This document shows positions 37,308 through 45,607 of a stretch of DNA of 64,000 nt, piece after piece. Position numbers and translations under genes: made by a program. Below the pieces are notes generated by a model, which was given only the letters and a program-made list of their open reading frames with translations, did no database searches and was not told the origin of the DNA. The DNA is taken from contig NZ_CP151726.1 of assembly GCF_038443385.1 (NCBI RefSeq), positions 3,038,001 through 3,102,000 of the forward strand, in the 5' to 3' direction. Numbering within the stretch: position 1 is the first letter of the stretch; each line of letters begins with the position of its first letter. The stretch is from Stieleria varia (GTDB taxonomy: Bacteria > Planctomycetota > Planctomycetia > Pirellulales > Pirellulaceae).

Positions 37308-38051
37308 TCAGTCGTTGTGAGGAATGTCGCTGAATGGGCGGATGAAGGTATGCCACTGAAAGCCATCCGACAGAATGGGATCAGCAGCGAACTCCAAATG
37401 CAAAATGCGGCGATGCCGGGTCGTGGTTTCGGAAGATGCACCGCTGCAATGACTGATCAAGGGACGCATCGCCAGCACATCGCCGGCTTGTGCGTGGACG
37501 GTGACCGCGTGATCCGCACCGACACCATCGCTGGTACCGGACACATGCGACCCTGGTACCACTCGCAGCGGTCCGTTCTCATCCGTCACATCGTCCAGGT
37601 GCAGTCGCATCGTCAACATGCGTTGCAGGACACGATCGGACGCGACGACGTGGGGCACGCCGGCCTTGACCGTTGGTCGGGAAAACTCGGTTGATGGCAA
37701 CGTGTTGTCTTGCACCGCGATCGCGGTGTCCTTGTGCCAGGGCAGCGACCAAGTTCGATCGGGCGGTTTGTCAAAAAACAGGACACGCACCAGACCATAG
37801 TGATTGCCAAGCACCAACGTCAAAACTCGATCGAGCTTGCCCGTCTGCCAAACGGAATGAACCATCGGCACCACATCCAACACATTCCTCGCCGCGTAGA
37901 CGTGTCCGCGACTGGACCTAGCTCTTTCGGAATCGTTGTCATGATCAAACGCCGTCTCGCAAGCGTTTACCAACGATTGGCAGCTCTCCTTGGGAATCAC
38001 ATTCTTGATGAGAACGTAGCCTGTGGCAGAAATTCGTTCGTGCTCATTCAT
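37308..38051 (-). CDS. Phytanoyl-CoA dioxygenase (PhyH) family Fe(II)/2-oxoglutarate oxygenase
   Basis: The 247-residue protein has the facial triad His106-x-Asp108 (WSLPWHKDTA) and His201 (RPLISHCSGASS), with Arg near 214-215 (TRHRRILHLEF) for 2-oxoglutarate. It begins ISATGYVLIKNVIPKESCQS as in PhyH proteins. It should hydroxylate a small molecule; the substrate is unknown. It lies 89 bases upstream of the large fusion gene on the same strand and may be co-transcribed with it. Confidence 0.85.
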   Translation of the reverse strand: MNEHERISATGYVLIKNVIPKESCQSLVNACETAFDHDNDSERARSSRGHVYAARNVLDVVPMVHSVWQTGKLDRVLTLVLGNHYGLVRVLFFDKPPDRTWSLPWHKDTAIAVQDNTLPSTEFSRPTVKAGVPHVVASDRVLQRMLTMRLHLDDVTDENGPLRVVPGSHVSGTSDGVGADHAVTVHAQAGDVLAMRPLISHCSGASSETTTRHRRILHLEFAADPILSDGFQWHTFIRPFSDIPHND

Positions 38052-38444
38052 ATCAACTCACCACTGATATTCACCGCTGCGCACCTTATTTTCCGCAGAC
38101 AATCTGAACGCAAAACGCCCCATCGGTGAGAAATGTGACGAGCGAAGATCCGCCTCGTCAATCTCAAAAAGGACGAAACCAAGGGGTTTGTCGCGTTATC
38201 CGAACGAAATCAGCACTATCAGCGTTGGGGTGTTTGCGGTAGTCTGTTCGTGAGAGGATAGAGCTGCGGCAACATCATTATTTGCAGCCGTTTCGACCAC
38301 GGAATGAGCGTGCATGTCCTCCACAAGTATCTTTCCGCAAAATATCCGTGAGCGAAAGCCAACGAGATAGCTTCCATTGATCTCCGTGCAAATGGGGTCG
38401 AAAGCCGGAATCAGCCGCGACGACGAACACAGGAGAATTCGATC
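38052..38444. other. Gene-free interval between divergent genes
   Basis: No supported gene is seen; the minus-strand frame here overlaps the small plus-strand gene and looks random. The interval must hold promoters for the PhyH gene and for the small gene at 38445. The segment aggag at 38431-38435 is the ribosome binding site of the latter. Confidence 0.4.
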
Positions 38445-38693
38445 TTGAATAACGATTACCTCAGAACGGACCCCATCGAGAGTTCCGAAAAGAACTACGA
38501 GATCCAGCAAATCGGTTTAGACGGCAACGTGTTGGCCACGCTCAGCGTGGAAGCCGGCAGCGGAGAGGCCGCTATCAAGCAGATCAGCAAAGTGGCCGAA
38601 GGAACCGAGACGATCACCGTCACGTTGAACGACGAAGTCATCAATGAGATGGGAGTGGATTACTGGCATAAACGCGTTCGCGGCAGAAATTGA
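38445..38693 (+). CDS. Small protein of unknown function with a TTG start
   Basis: The 82-residue product (MNNDYLRTDPIESSEKNYEI ...) is acidic and soluble. A TTG start codon is preceded by a strong aggag nine bases upstream, which supports translation. The pattern of alternating hydrophobic residues (YEIQQIGLDGNVLATLSVEA, TITVTLNDEVI) suggests a small beta-rich domain. Its family is not recognised. It lies 40 bases upstream of a secreted hydrolase gene on the same strand. Confidence 0.55.
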   Translation: MNNDYLRTDPIESSEKNYEIQQIGLDGNVLATLSVEAGSGEAAIKQISKVAEGTETITVTLNDEVINEMGVDYWHKRVRGRN

Positions 38694-38733
38694 CCCGTCA
38701 GGATTGATTCACGCGACACGACTGAGGTTGATG

Positions 38734-39705
38734 ATGAAGCAGCCGTTGTTGCGTTGCACATACCTGTGCGTATTTGGTTATGTCTGTTTGGTCACCGCTT
38801 GGCGGCTTCCTGCGGACGAACCCCTTCTGAACCAAGCACTGCTGAACCCAGTAACGGCAGGAACGCTGATCGTTCCTGCTGTTTCGCCGGGAACCCCCGC
38901 CGCAGGAAAACGCGTTCTGATGACGGCTCCGGAGTATGCGGGGACGGATGTGTTCCACACACTCTATTTGCCGCAGCATTGGAGTCCCGACGGGGAGCCG
39001 ACGCCGATCATCTTTGAGTACACCGGGAACTACTTTCCGCAAAGCGGATCGACCGGCAAAGTCGAAGACGGGGCACTTGGATACGGGCTTTCGGGCGGTC
39101 GGTTCATCTGGGTTTCATTGCCGTATGTGAATTCGCAGGGCACCGCTAACGAAGTCACTTGGTGGGGCGATGAGCGGGCCACCGTGGAGTACGCAAAGCT
39201 GAATGTGCCTCGGATCATCGAGCGATTCAATGCAGATCCGGACGCGGTCTTTCTTTGCGGATTTTCACGCGGTGCCATCGGTGTCAACTACATCGGATTG
39301 CACGACGACGAGATCGCCAAGCTGTGGACAGCGTTCATCTCCCATGATCACTTTGACGGAGTCCGGCAATGGAATACCCCCTGGGGTTCGCCACTGCAGC
39401 AATACCAGGCGGATGCTCGTAAGCGATTGGAGCGAGTGGGAAATCGCCGCTACTGGGTCAGTCAAAACGGCTTGAGCAGTCAGAGCGAGCAGTTCATACG
39501 CTCGGTGTATCCCGTCCCCGATCAATTCACGTTCGCCAGTATCGATGCCTCAGAAATTCTGGGCAGTTTTCCCAACGAGATCGCCAAGTCGCCGCACACG
39601 GATCGCTGGCTCTTGAAACCGAGTCAGTATCGGAGCGACGTTTGGGATTGGATGAACAAGGTCACGAGCCCGGATGATCATATCTCATCTGCCCAACAGC
39701 CTTAG
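38734..39705 (+). CDS. Secreted alpha/beta hydrolase
   Basis: I chose the second ATG of the ATGATG at 38731 because gagg at 38724-38727 is correctly spaced for it. The product of 323 residues starts with a signal peptide (LLRCTYLCVFGYVCLVTAW). The hydrolase fold is shown by PIIFEYTGNYFPQSG (strand and oxyanion region) and the nucleophile elbow GFSRG with Ser178 in AVFLCGFSRGAIGVN. A final His may be in SPHTDRW. It resembles secreted esterases of planctomycetes; the substrate is unknown. Its 3' end overlaps the convergent HAD gene by 21 bases. Confidence 0.75.
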   Translation: MKQPLLRCTYLCVFGYVCLVTAWRLPADEPLLNQALLNPVTAGTLIVPAVSPGTPAAGKRVLMTAPEYAGTDVFHTLYLPQHWSPDGEPTPIIFEYTGNYFPQSGSTGKVEDGALGYGLSGGRFIWVSLPYVNSQGTANEVTWWGDERATVEYAKLNVPRIIERFNADPDAVFLCGFSRGAIGVNYIGLHDDEIAKLWTAFISHDHFDGVRQWNTPWGSPLQQYQADARKRLERVGNRRYWVSQNGLSSQSEQFIRSVYPVPDQFTFASIDASEILGSFPNEIAKSPHTDRWLLKPSQYRSDVWDWMNKVTSPDDHISSAQQP

Positions 39706-40410
39706 CAACCGAATGTCGGTGAGGGACTCCGCCAGCAAGTAGGCGCCGGCAAAGTCCTGGGTCTTGGTGTGCTCGTTGGGAACAGCGACCGTGATGGCTC
39801 CTGATGCGACCGCCGCGGCGCATCCGTTGCCACTGTCCTCCAACACCAGCATACGTGTTGGTGGAATATCAAAATGGCCCGCGGCACGGAGGTACATTTC
39901 TGGATGCGGTTTGCCGTTGACGACATCGTCACCGGTCAGGACAAACGCGAGTTGATCACGCCAGGGGATGTCGCTAAAGATCACGTCGACCCATTGGCGT
40001 CGGCTGCTGGTGGTCAAAGCAAACGGTACTTCGCGGTCCAGCAACGCATCTATCCACTCATTGAGTCCAGGCATAGGGCGGAGCTGTTCGTGCAACAGTT
40101 CTCCGTACAGTGCATCGGATTCGGCCAGCAGCTCAGCAGGGGAATCGTCGAGCAAATGGAATGCGATCATTTGTTCGACGGCTGCGGTACCGATCCGTCC
40201 CATCATCCGTTGTTGCAGCTCGGCAGAGTATCGGTGTCCTCGGCGTTGCAGGACGATGTCGCCCACCTGCCAGTAGATTCGCTCCGTGTCGAAAAGCAGT
40301 CCGTCCATGTCCAACGCAACACCGTCGATCGCGGGCGTTTGCGAATGCATTTCGTCCGCAGTTGAGTCTGCGGCGTTCATCTGCTGGGCATTGTGATCGT
40401 CGATACTCAT
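39685..40410 (-). CDS. HAD-superfamily phosphatase, beta-phosphoglucomutase-like subclass
   Basis: The 241-residue protein has all four HAD motifs: DMDGLLFDT (nucleophile Asp), TTSSRRQW (motif II), Lys in NGKPHPEMY (motif III) and LEDSGNGCAAA (motif IV). The helical cap between motifs I and II (IYWQVGDIVLQRRGHRYSAE) is the GPP/beta-phosphoglucomutase type. It probably hydrolyses or isomerises a sugar phosphate. I chose ATG at 40410 over TTG at 40419. Confidence 0.85.
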   Translation of the reverse strand: MSIDDHNAQQMNAADSTADEMHSQTPAIDGVALDMDGLLFDTERIYWQVGDIVLQRRGHRYSAELQQRMMGRIGTAAVEQMIAFHLLDDSPAELLAESDALYGELLHEQLRPMPGLNEWIDALLDREVPFALTTSSRRQWVDVIFSDIPWRDQLAFVLTGDDVVNGKPHPEMYLRAAGHFDIPPTRMLVLEDSGNGCAAAVASGAITVAVPNEHTKTQDFAGAYLLAESLTDIRLLRLLGR

Positions 40411-40468
40411 ATGGTCCAATAGAGGTAGTTAGAAGAAAAAGTGTAATCGAGATTTTGTCCCGGTAGGA

Positions 40469-41866
40469 TTGTTCGAGAATCAAGTGTCCGCGAATCAATC
40501 GCACGTCGATCGAGTGTTCACCTCGTGGTCCATGGACCACGGAGGTCCGTTGACGCGTTCCATTGCCAGCGCCAGCACCTCAGGGATGATCGATCCCGAC
40601 GCGGCACACTGGTCGATTGAGCCATTCATTCCGATCACCGTTCAAGCGCTGTTGGATCACCTTTGCAGTCGAGCGACGTCAACCGCCGAGCTTTCGCCCG
40701 CCGACGTGGATTTGTTCCGTCAGTTTGCCGCCAGACTGGAAAGCCTAATCCACAATCGGACCCAGTCGAACCACCAGCAGTTTTCGAACCATTACTCGGA
40801 AATCGATCCGGACAGCGATTGCCGGATTCCGGGTGAACTGATCACAACGGTCCCGGATGCGGCGTCATCGGCGGAGGCAACCGGTCAACGGGACTCAACA
40901 AAATCCGATTTTGATGAAGTTGCGTCGACTGAGCAAGATGAACGCCAGCGAGCCAACGCCAAGGCACTGATGGAGCTGTGCGACAAAATCCTGATCAGCG
41001 GCGGTTACCGAAAACTGGGGCAAGACGAACTCGAAAAATGCGTCGGGGTCGCCAGCCAGTGGGGCGTTCCGCTGAAAGTCGACTTCAGCTTGTTTCGCCA
41101 TCTGGCTGTTTATGCCAGGGGCGACATCATCGGCAAGCGATTTCGGCGACGCCTAAGATCTCTGTATCGACCGGAGTTGGTTGACGTGGCCATCTACCAA
41201 CGTGTGGTGGTCTTGTTTCAAGTGGACGAAACGCTTGATCTGGGCGAGCAACTATCGGACACGGAGCTACACCTGCGGATGTTCAAGAATATTCCCAAGC
41301 AAGATGTCGACATGCTGTTGCCCGGGGGGAAGGTGCTGTTGAGCAAGCTGGACCAAGCCAAAATCATTGTGCCGAGTCTCGGTGGCTGGCTGCTATCACT
41401 CCAGAAGATCGGCCGTTTTGTCTTGATGTTCGTTGCGTTGACCATGTACACGACCGCTTTCGTTTTTGCACTTGCGATCGCGGCGGTCGGGTATCTGGTC
41501 AAGAGTGTTTTCAGTTACTTTCAAACACGCAACCGTTACTTGCTGGACCTGACACGAAACCTTTACTTCCAAAAACTCGACACCAATGCGGGAGCCGCTT
41601 ACCGAATCATTCAACAGGCTCATCGACAATCCACCGTCGAAGCGATGTTGGCTTATTACGCCGTCGTGACGGAATCCAAACCGATCAGCACACGCCGGCT
41701 GAGACGCAAGTGTGAGCGGTTGGTCCGAGAAGCGATTCGCGTTGAGATCGATTTCCAAGTCGATCGGACGCTCGAAACGCTACGTGAATTGGGCGCGATC
41801 GAATTAGCGGGCGATGGTGAACGTTGGATCAAGTCGGCGGAGATGATACCGGTCGACAACATTTGA
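40469..41866 (+). CDS. DUF3754 (TMEM143-like) membrane protein
   Basis: The 465-residue product has a long soluble N-terminal part. The DUF3754 core begins around residue 215 (GKRFRRRLRSLYRPELVDVA, then IYQRVVVLFQVDE). It continues with LHLRMFKNIPKQDVDMLLPG and a membrane hairpin of two helices (about 307-350: FVLMFVALTMYTTAFVFALA, then IAAVGYLVKSVFSYF). The C-terminal LLDLTRNLYFQKLDTNAGAA block is a conserved family segment. The function of the family is unknown. The start is unsure: TTG 40469, GTG 40484 and ATG 40532 are all possible. Confidence 0.8.
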   Translation: MFENQVSANQSHVDRVFTSWSMDHGGPLTRSIASASTSGMIDPDAAHWSIEPFIPITVQALLDHLCSRATSTAELSPADVDLFRQFAARLESLIHNRTQSNHQQFSNHYSEIDPDSDCRIPGELITTVPDAASSAEATGQRDSTKSDFDEVASTEQDERQRANAKALMELCDKILISGGYRKLGQDELEKCVGVASQWGVPLKVDFSLFRHLAVYARGDIIGKRFRRRLRSLYRPELVDVAIYQRVVVLFQVDETLDLGEQLSDTELHLRMFKNIPKQDVDMLLPGGKVLLSKLDQAKIIVPSLGGWLLSLQKIGRFVLMFVALTMYTTAFVFALAIAAVGYLVKSVFSYFQTRNRYLLDLTRNLYFQKLDTNAGAAYRIIQQAHRQSTVEAMLAYYAVVTESKPISTRRLRRKCERLVREAIRVEIDFQVDRTLETLRELGAIELAGDGERWIKSAEMIPVDNI

Positions 41867-42283
41867 GACTTGATGGGACGCAATGAGTGCTGATTCCTCT
41901 GGCCGACTTGGCGAATGCGAGGGAGGGGGCCGGTCTGCGCAAGTCAATGATCGAAGATCGCAAAACACTTTGCGGGGCACGCTATCGACTTGGAAAGTCG
42001 AGCGACGATTGTCGTTCGACTTTCCAAGTCGAAAACGGACACCACCATCCGCCCAAACGCAACCCATCCGCCTTGCGCCCAGCTGCGAAGACTGCTGATT
42101 GAGTGGCCTGGGACAGCTTGAAGTTAGGGTTTGCTGTATTGGATCTTGTTGAAGATCCCACCGCTACAGGATCTTTAACAAGATCCACTACCCTAAAGAC
42201 AAGCTGTACCAGACCACTAGGCGCGGATTATTTATCAGCCGCCACGATAACCGTGCGACACCCAGCCTTTTGTCAGACAACCA
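41867..42283. repeat. Gene-free interval with two large hairpins
   Basis: There is no gene. The first hairpin is at 41986-42031 (cgacttggaaagtcgagcga paired with its complement, one mismatch). The second, at 42108-42212, is a compound inverted repeat with outer arms ctgggacagcttg/caagctgtaccag and inner arms ggatcttgtt/aacaagatcc. Both look like small dispersed elements. Confidence 0.6.
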
Positions 42284-43093
42284 TCAGAATTGCGAGGCTG
42301 GGACAGACTCGCCTGCCTGGACATCGGCGTTCTCGAATCGCGCGATGGTTTTCGCGGTATAGATTAGGAGGTTGGCATATTTTACGAACGTCACCATGCC
42401 GAGCAGAAATAGCAGCAAACCGAAGCAACCGACAACTTCAGTCGGGGGGACGCCATTGATTTGACGCCCCGCAACAACAAGGATTCCGATCATTGCGGAA
42501 ATGCAGATCAGCAAACCGACGATTAACCCGATCACAGTTTTGGCAGAACGAACCAAGTCCGGTTGCTGTAGATATTGGTTCAGGCGTTTGAGAAAGACGG
42601 TGAAGCAGATCATGGCCGCAAAGGACAGAATGGTCGTCATCAGATTCATTACGGAGTTGACAGCACTATTCCTGGGCATTGGGACGCCTGGATTTCGCAT
42701 TCCGAACCACGCGCCGTACATGATAAAGCCGACGAAGATGAGGAACAGCAGGATTTGAATCGCAACGGAGAGGGCAACCATTGTCTTGCCATTGGTCTCT
42801 GATGGGACGGACAGGCAAAGGATCTGTCCCACAAACATCGCTAGCGCTCCCCCAAAGAAAGCTAGGGTCATCAAGACCACCGCACCCATCCCGATGATCG
42901 GCAATCCAACGACGGCCGCAATCGCCACGCATGCCGGCCCGAGGATCAAAGCCAGCAAGATGGAGCATATTCCGTAGTAGACGATGTAGAGCCCCGTCTT
43001 GGTGCTACGCAAATGCCCAAGCTGCCATCCCAGAGGTGTCTCCGTGATCACTTCGGCAAGAACGGGCGCCTGATAGGGATTGAATTCACTCAC
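42284..43093 (-). CDS. NPYQAP-type multi-pass membrane protein
   Basis: The 269-residue protein begins MSEFNPYQAPVL, the NPYQAP motif common at the start of planctomycete membrane proteins. About six hydrophobic helices follow, for example LYIVYYGICSILLALILGPA, VLMTLAFFGGALAMFVGQIL, ILLFLIFVGFIMYGAWFGM and VIGLIVGLLICISAMIGILV. No enzymatic motif is seen. The function is unknown; the motif suggests a lineage-specific membrane family. Confidence 0.75.
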   Translation of the reverse strand: MSEFNPYQAPVLAEVITETPLGWQLGHLRSTKTGLYIVYYGICSILLALILGPACVAIAAVVGLPIIGMGAVVLMTLAFFGGALAMFVGQILCLSVPSETNGKTMVALSVAIQILLFLIFVGFIMYGAWFGMRNPGVPMPRNSAVNSVMNLMTTILSFAAMICFTVFLKRLNQYLQQPDLVRSAKTVIGLIVGLLICISAMIGILVVAGRQINGVPPTEVVGCFGLLLFLLGMVTFVKYANLLIYTAKTIARFENADVQAGESVPASQF

Positions 43094-43453
43094 CGAACTG
43101 GTTTCCCTACTGGCTGACGACGTTTGGAATCAACGGGACGCTAGTTTTCGCATTCATTCCGACTATTCACGCGACTGACTACAGTCTTCGCAATACGTTT
43201 GCACGAAACGGTTTACGCGGATTGGCACGAAAACAGTCTGCGTCTATCAGCCGCCACGCGATAGCGTCCGGCTCTCACGACTGTAATCGGGAACCGGACG
43301 CTATCGCGTGCCGGCTGATGAATCATCCGGGATTGCGGGCTGTTGATTTAGTGAGCCGCGACGCGTAAGCGGCCGGGCCTACCGCATTGCCCGGTGCCTT
43401 ACGGACCACGGCTCACCCTTGCGTTCCCAATTTCGATTCAATCAACAGCCTTG
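43094..43453. repeat. Gene-free interval with hairpin repeats
   Basis: No gene is seen. Arms 43247-43271 and 43294-43318 form a 25-base stem with one mismatch (tcagccgccacgcgatagcg ...). Next to it is gtgagccgcgacgcgtaagc, shared with 31.6 kb, in a longer inverted repeat that ends aatcaacagcc. Confidence 0.6.
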
Positions 43454-43454
43454 G

Positions 43455-43482
43455 GTACGTCAGCCTGGAAAGGCTGACGTAC
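43455..43482 (-). repeat. Family B gene-end hairpin, copy 1
   Basis: The perfect stem is gtacgtcagcct/aggctgacgtac with a 4-base loop. It lies 5 bases after the stop codon of the minus-strand gene ending at 43488. A second, longer copy occurs at 53306-53366 after another stop. It is a likely terminator. Confidence 0.75.
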
Positions 43483-43487
43483 TTGTG

Positions 43488-45509
43488 TTACTTGCCACGT
43501 TCTTTGGCGAAGGATTTCACTCGGAATGTCTTGCGTTCTGAGACGGCGTCTCGCACGACAAGGTTGCCTTGGCCGTCCATCATCAGGAACATGCCTGGCA
43601 CTCGCATTTCGTCACTTTCGGAGATCGATAGCGGTTCACCGCCGTCGATGTCGATGACGGTCGCCGCAGATGAAAACTCGACATCGGTGACCTTCTTGAC
43701 TTCAAGTGAAATCGGGTCCACGACGTCGGCGGTTTCTGCCTTTTCACTCAACACGCTGCCTTCCGTGACTTCGGTGAGCACGGGCACGTAGGCTCCCAGT
43801 GCGGGATTGAAATTCGATACGACAAGTTCTGCAGACGGTGACTCGGTTTCGATCATCACGTCACGATTACCGACCTTGCCTCGTCGCAGTTTGATCGGTT
43901 TGACATCCCCGGCGTAGAACCGATCACTATTGGGCAACATGACCGGCGAAGACGGTTGGCTCCATTCACTCCAGAATTTGAACTGACGTTCCTTGTTCTG
44001 AGCTTCTGTGGCTTTAAGTGCGTTGGTACGAGCGTAGACCTGTGGATTGAGGTGTCGCCCGAGCGGCTCCAGTTCCGGCAGCTCTGGGTGATTGGGATCT
44101 TCCACGGCAAAGCGAACGCGATAAACGTACTGGCGACCTGGTTTGGGCGAATTGGGATCCGGTCGCGGATCAATCGCCCAGTCATAGAATCGCAGCAGTT
44201 TGTGATCCACAGGGTTTTTCTCAACCATCATGGAGGCTCCGCCGCCGTAAGCTCCTCCCATGCCATAACCACCATCGTAGCTATCCATGTCCGTGCCCAT
44301 TGATTCATAGCCTGAGCTACCCATGGTGCCGCCACCGCCACCGCCAATCACCTCCTCGAAAATTCCGGTATCGGGCAATGCCTGACTGTCTTCGGGAGCG
44401 ACCTCTTCCGTGGCTTCTTTGATCTCCAACTGACGTTGTGACACCAGTGGGATCAACGGATGCACGCTAAATTTCTTGTAGTCGTCCAACAGTACCGGCG
44501 GAATCCACATGGTCACACCTGGAATGCGATACTCCTCAGGAATGAACTCAGGAGCGAAACCACACCACCACGTTGCTGCATCGATGGTTGTGGTTTTCTT
44601 GTCATCGCGGTTTACCCAATCGGACTCTTGGAGTTGATCAATGGATTTGCTGGAAACGTCGGCGCGCTGCACTTGGAAATCGACGTAACGTGGCTGATCA
44701 CGTCTTGGGTTGTAGTCAGCCGCATCGGCCAGCGCTGCCTTGTAGGCTTCTGCGATCTGCTTGTGCGGAATCGCGACGCTACCGGCGATGAAGTAGCCTG
44801 TTGTTGGGACAGGGAGTTGCTCCTTGCGGCTGATGATGTGTTTTTGTGGGAGTGGACGCATGCCGTCATCGGCATCGGGAGGCAAGCGTCGGGCAGCCCC
44901 ACTGCTCATGCCCATTGACGACGTATCCATTCCCATATCCATGCTCATGCCCATTTCGCCGTATCCGCCCATGTCGCCGTAGCCTTCCATCATCATTTCC
45001 ATATCGGAGCCTCGCCCGCGACGTCGCGGCTGACGTACCGGTGCGGCTTCCTCGACTTCGACTGGGTCTGCGGCATCATAACCCTTGAGGGGATAGCTCC
45101 CGTCTGCCGAGCGGGCTGCCATCGAGACCAGCACTCCTTTGACTTGTACCGAGACGGCTTCGGCGATCAGCGGGTCGCTGCGCTTCTTGCCGGAGACTGC
45201 TGGATCGACATCATCCCAAATTGTTCCTTGCCGATGTCCTGCAGGGTCGATGGGTTCGTTGCGAATGACCATGGCGGTCTTGATGTCAAACTCTGGCTTG
45301 CGTTCGCCGACAAAATCGGAGTGGTCCTCGTCGACTTCCAGTCGAACGGCGCTGGCTTTTTTCTCAAGAACATCGGGCTGAATGCTCTGAGTGATGTCTT
45401 CTTTGCCGAGCCCGGAATAGACGAGGAACCCCGCCAGCGCGACGACGACCGCGACAATGAATTTCTCAAAGTTGTAGAGAAGGAAGTCTTTGATTTTGTC
45501 GGCATCCAT
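43488..45509 (-). CDS. Single-pass membrane protein of the pilus-like operon, Met/Gly-rich
   Basis: The 673-residue protein begins MDADKIKDFLLYNFEKFIVA with one helix (FIVAVVVALAGFLVYSGL, residues 16-34), giving a long periplasmic part. It contains a Met/Gly-rich segment (about residues 172-205: DMEMMMEGYGDMGGYGEMGM, then SMDMGMDTSSMGMSSG) and a second Gly/Ser/Tyr-rich one (near 390-425). The family is not recognised outside planctomycetes. By position it is the third gene of an operon with a PilM-like protein, so an inner-membrane alignment role is likely (inference). Confidence 0.65.
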   Translation of the reverse strand: MDADKIKDFLLYNFEKFIVAVVVALAGFLVYSGLGKEDITQSIQPDVLEKKASAVRLEVDEDHSDFVGERKPEFDIKTAMVIRNEPIDPAGHRQGTIWDDVDPAVSGKKRSDPLIAEAVSVQVKGVLVSMAARSADGSYPLKGYDAADPVEVEEAAPVRQPRRRGRGSDMEMMMEGYGDMGGYGEMGMSMDMGMDTSSMGMSSGAARRLPPDADDGMRPLPQKHIISRKEQLPVPTTGYFIAGSVAIPHKQIAEAYKAALADAADYNPRRDQPRYVDFQVQRADVSSKSIDQLQESDWVNRDDKKTTTIDAATWWCGFAPEFIPEEYRIPGVTMWIPPVLLDDYKKFSVHPLIPLVSQRQLEIKEATEEVAPEDSQALPDTGIFEEVIGGGGGGTMGSSGYESMGTDMDSYDGGYGMGGAYGGGASMMVEKNPVDHKLLRFYDWAIDPRPDPNSPKPGRQYVYRVRFAVEDPNHPELPELEPLGRHLNPQVYARTNALKATEAQNKERQFKFWSEWSQPSSPVMLPNSDRFYAGDVKPIKLRRGKVGNRDVMIETESPSAELVVSNFNPALGAYVPVLTEVTEGSVLSEKAETADVVDPISLEVKKVTDVEFSSAATVIDIDGGEPLSISESDEMRVPGMFLMMDGQGNLVVRDAVSERKTFRVKSFAKERGK

Positions 45510-45607
45510 CAGAACGCTCCGCTAAGAATGGATTCTTGAAAAGGTTGTCAGGGGGCTATGCGATTCACGCCCAACGGACGTGTGATTGATCAGTTGTGAT
45601 GGTCTGG

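Noticed and set aside
38196..38510. Minus-strand 104-codon frame
   Set aside because: It overlaps the small plus-strand gene that has a strong ribosome binding site, and its composition is unlike the neighbours.
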